In this document: positions 58,891 to 64,000 of the stretch, piece after piece
Layout: each line of letters begins with the position of its first letter
Numbering within the stretch: position 1 is the stretch's first letter
Assembly (NCBI GenBank): GCA_949752735.1
Contig: OX457050.1
Location: forward strand, 42,101,284 to 42,165,283
From: Lumbricus terrestris
Taxonomy: Eukaryota; Annelida; Clitellata; Crassiclitellata; Lumbricidae
Reading direction: 5' to 3'
Length of the DNA stretch: 64,000 nucleotides
The notes under the pieces: generated by a model
What the model was told of the DNA's origin: nothing
The model's input: the letters and a program-made list of their open reading frames with translations, nothing else
Databases searched by the model: none
Translations under genes and position numbers: made by a program

Positions 58891-59864
58891 CCCTCGGGCT
58901 ACCAAAGGGGAGTGGTTGCCACCCCCAAGGTTTTTACCAAATCAAACTTGTTCCGTTTGGAATAAAATTTTGACGTTTTAGGTAGCTGTAGAGGGTTCAT
59001 TGGCACACATTTTGAGCTAAAAAGTTGTATGATATACCATACCATTCAAAAGTTATACCCGATATACCCAAGGCACCAGAGGGGTGGATACCACCCCCCT
59101 TAGATTATCGACTATAACTTTTGCGCCCTTTCATATTAAGAGACACAAGTTATACCATTCTATAGAGGGAATTTGGGGCTACATTTCCATGCTCAATGAG
59201 TTGTCTTTTGACAACCGGAAGTGCTTAAAATAAATTAAAAGGTATATAAAGGTGTTTTATTTTAATAAAATTGTCATGTTTTTCCTATTATAACTTATTC
59301 ATAATTTATTTTTTAGTAGAAATGTATTATGCCATTCTGTAGAGAGCATTTAGGGCTATTTTCTAATACTAAACAATTTGTAATTTGTCTTTTGATGACC
59401 GGAAGTGCTCAAAATAAAAAAAATGTGTAAAAATGTCGGGTTTTTTTTACAACGCAAGCCGATATGTCTGCGTAAACGTTTTTCAGCAGCTATAACATGT
59501 TTTTTCGTTTTGATTGAACATAAAACAGACTTATTACTAGTTTTTATATATGAACATTGGACTTTATTATGTGTAAACTATTTTTTATATATAAATAATG
59601 TCTAAAACACAGATAATCTAATATATTCCATATGCGTAAGTGTACGCTTTGTGGAATCGACGGGTACTCATGGTAAAAAAATTCATAATTTCGAGGTGCA
59701 TTCATATTTTCTAAACCTAAATATATCATTTTGTGCAGAAATGAATGTTGAATCCAACGGTGTATTACAAGTTATGATATCTCAAACGAAACCCAAAATC
59801 CAGGGGTGGTGGTAACCACCACCCTTGGTAGTCCGTGTTACAAAAAAGCTTGGTAGCCTGAGGG
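58891..59864. mobile_element. piggyBac-like non-autonomous element
   Basis: The right flank is TTAA (59865-59868); the left flank is ATTA (58887-58890), one base off. Terminal repeats: CCCTCGGGCTACCAA on the left, inverse of CCCTCAGGCTACCAA on the right, followed by GGGAGTGGTTGCCACC and GGTGGTGGTTACCACCACC. It contains a ~177-bp tandem duplication (59151, 59328: CCATTCT-TAGAG, GTCTTTTGA-x-ACCGGAAGTG). No transposase. Confidence 0.7.
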
Positions 59865-60292
59865 TTAACTCTCAACAAACTCTTTATTTCTTCGCTCTCC
59901 CTGTTCATCAGAGTCAGTTGTGATTAGGGCCTATTATAGCTTAAGTTTAAAGACCCTGCACATGCAGTATCTGAAACACATTTTGTCTGTCGTTGAAGCC
60001 TTTACTTTTTTAATGTCTCAAAAATTTCAACTTTACTGTTTGAGAATCAAAATATAAGATATCGGAAAAATTCTTTATTTGCAATTTGAGTGTCATCTTG
60101 CTGAATGATGTCACAGTGACGTGCAGCTTCGCCAGTACATGTTTCTTTTCGAGCTAATAAGAATAATGATTATCTCGCAATATCAAGTTCATTTGATAGC
60201 AATTATTTGAATTGCGACCTGATAAAATCGCATTTTGTAACCTTCTGCTACGTCACGTTTTTGGATAGTCAAAAACAGTGGGTGTGCTCACG

Positions 60293-60514
60293 TGGGGCAC
60301 GGTGGTGTAGTGGTGGCGTCGTTGCCTTGAAGCCGGAAGGTTCGAGGTTCGAATCCACCTCAAATCGCCGCGTAGGGACCTTGGGCAAGTCCTTCACTCG
60401 CAATTGCTTAGCGCTTCGGCGTGAAACTCCGATGCAGCGTCCTCGCTGTTGTCGGGAGCGCCTCTGAGTTGCGGTTGAGAGCTGTAAGGGGCGCTATAAC
60501 AAGTGCGCATACAA
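60293..60514 (+). mobile_element. tRNA-derived SINE, copy 4, full length
   Basis: Starts TGGGGCACGGTGGTGTAGTG, has the B box GGTTCGAATCC, CAAATCGCCGCGTAGGGACC, GGGAGCGCCTCTGAGTTGCG and ends GGGGCGCTATAACAAGTGCG CATACAAAC. It is nearly identical to copy 1 over the head. No clear TSD. Confidence 0.85.
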
Positions 60515-61175
60515 ACACTCAAAGTGATATAACTTTTGTTCCGTTTGAGATTTTTTGGGTAAAATTTGGCCATTCTACATAGATACGAATGACCTTTAAG
60601 CCCGTAAAATCCGATTTGAAAATTCTTATTTTTGGTCAAGATATTGACAAAAACCGTAGAGATTACTTTTTATGACCCACCCTGTAGAAGCCCCTATTTA
60701 ACGTCGTGGGCCATGATTTTGACACTTTCAAAACAACGGGCGCTTTCTTAGAGCGCTCATTAACGCGACACAGTGAAATGCATTCTTCTTTCAGGATCCG
60801 GCTGAGGCAGTGACGCAGAGAGGGAGAGGGACATAGAGACACAGAGACACAGATAGAGATTTTCATAGGCTTGCTCCAAAGATGTTTGCTAAACCCTTTG
60901 ATATTGACAAAAAAACAATCAATGCACAATGTAGTGGAATTCCTTAGCAACGAACTTGATCTTCCAATGCGCATTGGAATTTGATGAATGATGCTTACAA
61001 ATGTGGGTTTGAATCGATGTCACCGTCTCACGGTAATATTATATTATAGGCCTGCTGCATCTCAGACATTTCTGTCTATGCAAATCGATCCAGCACCCTT
61101 GCTCTGTCTGTGTGCGAATGCATGCGTACTACTACGCGTGTGTGTAGGCGTGTTTGCTTTGGTTAAGCAATGTTA

Positions 61176-61750
61176 TCTTATATATAATATTAGCCTACAT
61201 TTTAGTAAGGTTTTGTTGTTGTTAGCTATGCACGGCCACAGTTTTGAAGCAATCGACCCCAATCCATCGTAGGGGGTCGGAAAGGTGACAGTACTTAAAG
61301 TGTGTAAAAATAAGTGCCCTGACGCCCCTTACCTTTCCAGTCAGTGCTGGCCAATAAGTGACAGGACGATGTTCAGATTATAAAATAAGTGCATGGACGC
61401 CGTCCATGACCGTCCAGGCACACACAAAACAAATAAATTAGGATGGATGGTGGGAGAATGGGAGGGATGAAAGGAGGGTGGGAGAGATGGTGGGATGGAG
61501 GGAGGTAAGGAGGGAGGAAGGGATTGGCGCGGAACGGCCCTCGAAAACGAAACGAAGAATCAAGAAACAAAAATTAAAGAAATCACATACGGCCCACAAA
61601 AAATAAATAAATTAGGATGGATGGTGGGAAAATAGGAGGGATGGAAGGAGGATGAGATGGATGGTGATATATTTGGCGGGACAGAGGGAGGGATTGGCGG
61701 GAACGGCCCGAATCCTAAAATTCCCGGGCAACGCCGAGTACCCCGGCTAG
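61176..61750 (+). mobile_element. Non-autonomous Helitron, copy 3
   Basis: Starts TCTTATATATAATATTAGCC after an A (61175) and ends with CCCGGGCAACGCCGAGTACC, CCGG and CTAG before a T (61751). Contains GCACGGCCACAGTTTTGAAG (61229) and a GGGATGG/GGAGGG-rich stretch, partly duplicated (61440-61520, 61615-61690). It is the shortest and simplest copy of the family. Confidence 0.8.
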
Positions 61751-61849
61751 TGTAATATAAACCTACATGTAGGCTATATATTTCTGCTAGATGAAATTCG
61801 TATCGTCACATGAAGGCTAATATTTATTTATTTCATTTATTTATTTCAT

Positions 61850-62110
61850 AAATTTATATAGCACCTCTTCAAGGTAGGCTACTCAGAAGCGCTCCCTGCC
61901 CAACCACGGCTAAAAAACAATTTTTAGATTCTTAAGGAACAGAGTGGAATAACCCCTGGGAATTAAACGCAGTGTAACAGGAAGACCATTCCAAAGATGT
62001 AGGACCAGCAACAGAGAAAGATGGAATGAAAGGTGACAACTAAGGGTAAGGAGATGGATCTGTAGGAAGATGGAATGATTGAAGTATCTATTTGCTTCAA
62101 AAGACGTACG
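61850..62110 (-). mobile_element. LINE 3' end, minus strand
   Basis: Minus-strand reading gives the tail of a Jockey/CR1-type ORF2 in pieces (PSFSVAGPT-like, SLEWSSCYTAFN-like), then AGCGCTTCTGAGTAGCC and GAGGTGCTATATAAA with a (AAAT)n tail. Same 3' tail as the LINE at 17455. Confidence 0.65.
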
Positions 62111-63470
62111 TTGGATCGATAAAGTAACTTAATGCTAAATACTAATAGTATATATCACAGGCCTGCTGGATCACTATGTCCCTAAATCTTTTCTGTCTCC
62201 GTGTTTTTCGGTTTCGTTCAATCACTGATTCTGTCAGTTTCTGTCTTTGCAGGCCTACCTCTCTTCATGCATGCATGAGTCTTTGTCTACCTATTTCAGT
62301 CTCACTATCTGCTTGCATGTGTTCATCTGTCTCAGGGCTTTTTTAACGTGCTGTTGTACACAAAATGTGCAGTTTTAAATGCATTTGTGCGGTCGTAGAA
62401 ACACTTATCTACAGTTAAAACTAGCAAAAAGTCATTGTCCTTCGATTGGAAGTAATTTAATATGGAGGATGAGAGGAAAAGGAAAAGTTGTGCAGTTCTA
62501 ATAATTCCATAAAACTGTCTCTCAATCTCATCCGGTTTCCATGTTTTACCTCTTTATTTTGCAGCACCGATGCAGAAAGAGAGAAAAAAATTGCGCTTCA
62601 AAATTTATTTGATATGTTCACGCTGCAGCATCTGTCTCTCTTTGTTTTTATCGTTGTGTCTCTCTATGTATGTATTTTTCTATCTGTGCATGCCTCTGTT
62701 CATCACTCTGAATATGCGTGGCTCTTGCTTCTTGTACATGTATAGGCTATCGCTGCTGTATCCATACTAACATATGATACTTGCAATTAGCTCAATCCAG
62801 CGCAAACGTTCGCAGAAATACCTAACTGCATGTAGGTGTGAACGTGTCGATACGTCTAGTGTATAAATTATTTTATGACACCGGCTGACTGACCTCCATC
62901 TGAGAAAGCCCGTTATTTGAAACGCATTTAACGGCCTGTGGTTTTTATTACTAGTCGAAGACCTAGATGAGGTTAAGTTGGCCATATACTAGTCTTCTAG
63001 CTACATTTAGCTGATCTATATGGAAGTTTATGGTTTGGCTTAGGTTAGGCCTAAGCGAAGGCAGACACGCAGTTGTTGCAACAGCACTGTCTGTAAAATT
63101 TAATATCTGAAACATGTCTTGATTCGCTCAATGTCTTATATTTCGATGAACGAGCTCTGCATTTCTGTGCCGTCTACAGACCGACAAAGGTAAGAATGAT
63201 TGTTTGCAACACAGACTCGGTCGAAACAGTTTACTGCAATTCACTGTATTGTATCATTTCATTGAACGAATCGTATTTGGCATTAAGTTGCTTTATCGAC
63301 CCAACGTCTTTTGAAGCAAATAAAATATACTTCAATCATTCCATCTTCCTACATATCCATCTCTTTACCCCTTGTTGTCACCTTTCCTTCCACTTTCCAT
63401 TTCTCGTCGGTACCTCTCCCGCATTTTCCTCCGCTTCTCTTCTTTGCCTTCTCCCCTTCTTCCTTCACAG
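62111..63470. other. No recognisable gene
   Basis: Mixed-composition sequence with TCTCTGTCT-rich patches (62190-62330, 62620-62700). I see no coding similarity or clear repeat borders. Confidence 0.45.
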
Positions 63471-63472
63471 CT

Positions 63473-63613
63473 GCTTCTTCCTTCCTTCCTTCCTTCCTTC
63501 CTTCCTTCCTTCCTTCCTTCCTTCCTTCCTTCCTTCCTTCCTTCCTTCCTTCCTTCCTTCCTTCCTTCCTTCCTTCCTTCCTTCCTTCCTTCCTTCCTTC
63601 CTTCCTTCCTTCC
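63473..63613 (+). repeat. (CTTC)n/(TTCC)n microsatellite
   Basis: About 140 bp of pure TTCC repeat. Confidence 0.95.
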
Positions 63614-64000
63614 ATCCTTCTTCTTTTTCTTCTTTTTCTTCTTTTTCTTCTTTTTCTCTTCTTCTTCTTCTTCTTCTTCTTCTTCTTCTTCTTCTTCTTC
63701 GTCGTCGTCGTCATCGTCCTCGTCCTCGTCGTCTTCCTCTTCCTCTACCTCTTCCTCTTCCTCTTTTTCTTCTTCTTCTTCTTCTTCCTCATCCTGTTCT
63801 TCTTCTACTTTTTCTCTTCTTCTTCGTCTTCCTCTTCGTCTTCCTCTTCCTTTTCATTCTTGCTCTTGCACTTGCTCTTCTTCTTCCTCTTCTTTCTCCT
63901 CTTCCTCCTCCTCTTCCTCTTCCTCTTCTTCTTCTTCTTCTTCTTCTTCTTTCTTCTTCTTCTTCTTCTTCTTCTTCTTCTTCTTCTTCTTCTTCTTCTT
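63614..64000 (+). repeat. Pyrimidine-rich (CTT)n/(CTTTTT)n tract, open at the window end
   Basis: CTTCTTTTT units, then CTT, GTC and CCTCTT variants, then pure CTT to the last base. Continuous polypyrimidine of nearly 400 bp with few interruptions; the tract runs past the window. Confidence 0.9.

Noticed and set aside
60674..60686. GACCCACCCTGTA as a mariner-type terminus
   Set aside because: It resembles a Tc1/mariner end, but I found no matching left end or TA-bounded partner.
62488..62770. Overlapping 66- and 85-residue frames with hydrophobic runs
   Set aside because: They fall in TCTCTGT-rich low-complexity sequence with no conserved motif.
63349..63714. Lysine/glutamate-rich minus-strand frame
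   Set aside because: It reads the TTCC and CTT microsatellites in antisense.

Overview
The window looks like a repeat-dense, AT-leaning animal genome, most likely a marine invertebrate. Supporting signs are GT-AG introns in phase in one gene, tRNA-derived SINEs, LINE 3' ends that finish in GCGCTATATAA plus a short microsatellite, Helitrons with 5' TC and 3' CTAG ends, and very frequent AGGCCTA words. An echinoderm or hemichordate-like source is my guess, at low confidence. I recognise no host gene, rRNA or functional tRNA. Almost everything that can be explained is a mobile element or a simple-sequence array, often nested, and several insertions can be dated against each other by their target-site duplications (TSDs).

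Layout. 0-2 kb: arrays of a roughly 30-bp AGCTGGATTGATGAAAA unit split by a Helitron. 2.4-5.5 kb: a decayed protein-primed type B DNA polymerase gene (SAP-like N terminus, endonuclease-VII-like zinc motif, exonuclease motifs, polymerase motif A), interrupted by a SINE and by a 162-bp hAT MITE with a perfect 8-bp TSD. 5.5-6.2, 16.4-17.0 and 18.3-18.9 kb: three copies of a fold-back element, two with 9-bp TSDs (Mutator-like). 7.1-10.6 kb: the 5' half of a Gypsy-type LTR retrotransposon. 17-24 kb: LINE fragments, tRNA-like sequences and palindromic MITEs, including two back-to-back copies that share one CCGG target site. 24.9-26.5 kb: a piggyBac-like element filled with microsatellite. 27.6-32.4 kb: the best-preserved object here, a 4.7-kb DNA transposon with 34-bp perfect terminal repeats, a TCGA TSD and an intact three-exon gene for a predicted 972-residue transposase-like protein. 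33-48 kb: GGAT and ATGT arrays, fold-back and hAT-like elements, LINE fragments, a second Helitron and a TA-flanked element inserted in an ATGT array. 48.4-58.7 kb: about 10 kb of degenerate CATC satellite with a recurring 150-bp unique module, broken by a 2.0-kb hAT element and a 2.3-kb fold-back element, each with an 8-bp TSD, by a minus-strand SINE, and by a (CAT)196 tract. 58.9-64 kb: another piggyBac-like element, a SINE, a third Helitron, a LINE end and a pyrimidine-rich microsatellite at the window edge.

How it fits together: only the 27.6-32.4 kb transposon looks able to make its own protein. The Helitrons, MITEs and fold-back elements are non-autonomous and depend on proteins encoded elsewhere. 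Many elements carry their own minisatellite or microsatellite core, and several inserted into existing arrays, so array growth and transposition appear to have built this region together. Superfamily names rest on end sequences and TSD length read by eye; no database comparison was made.
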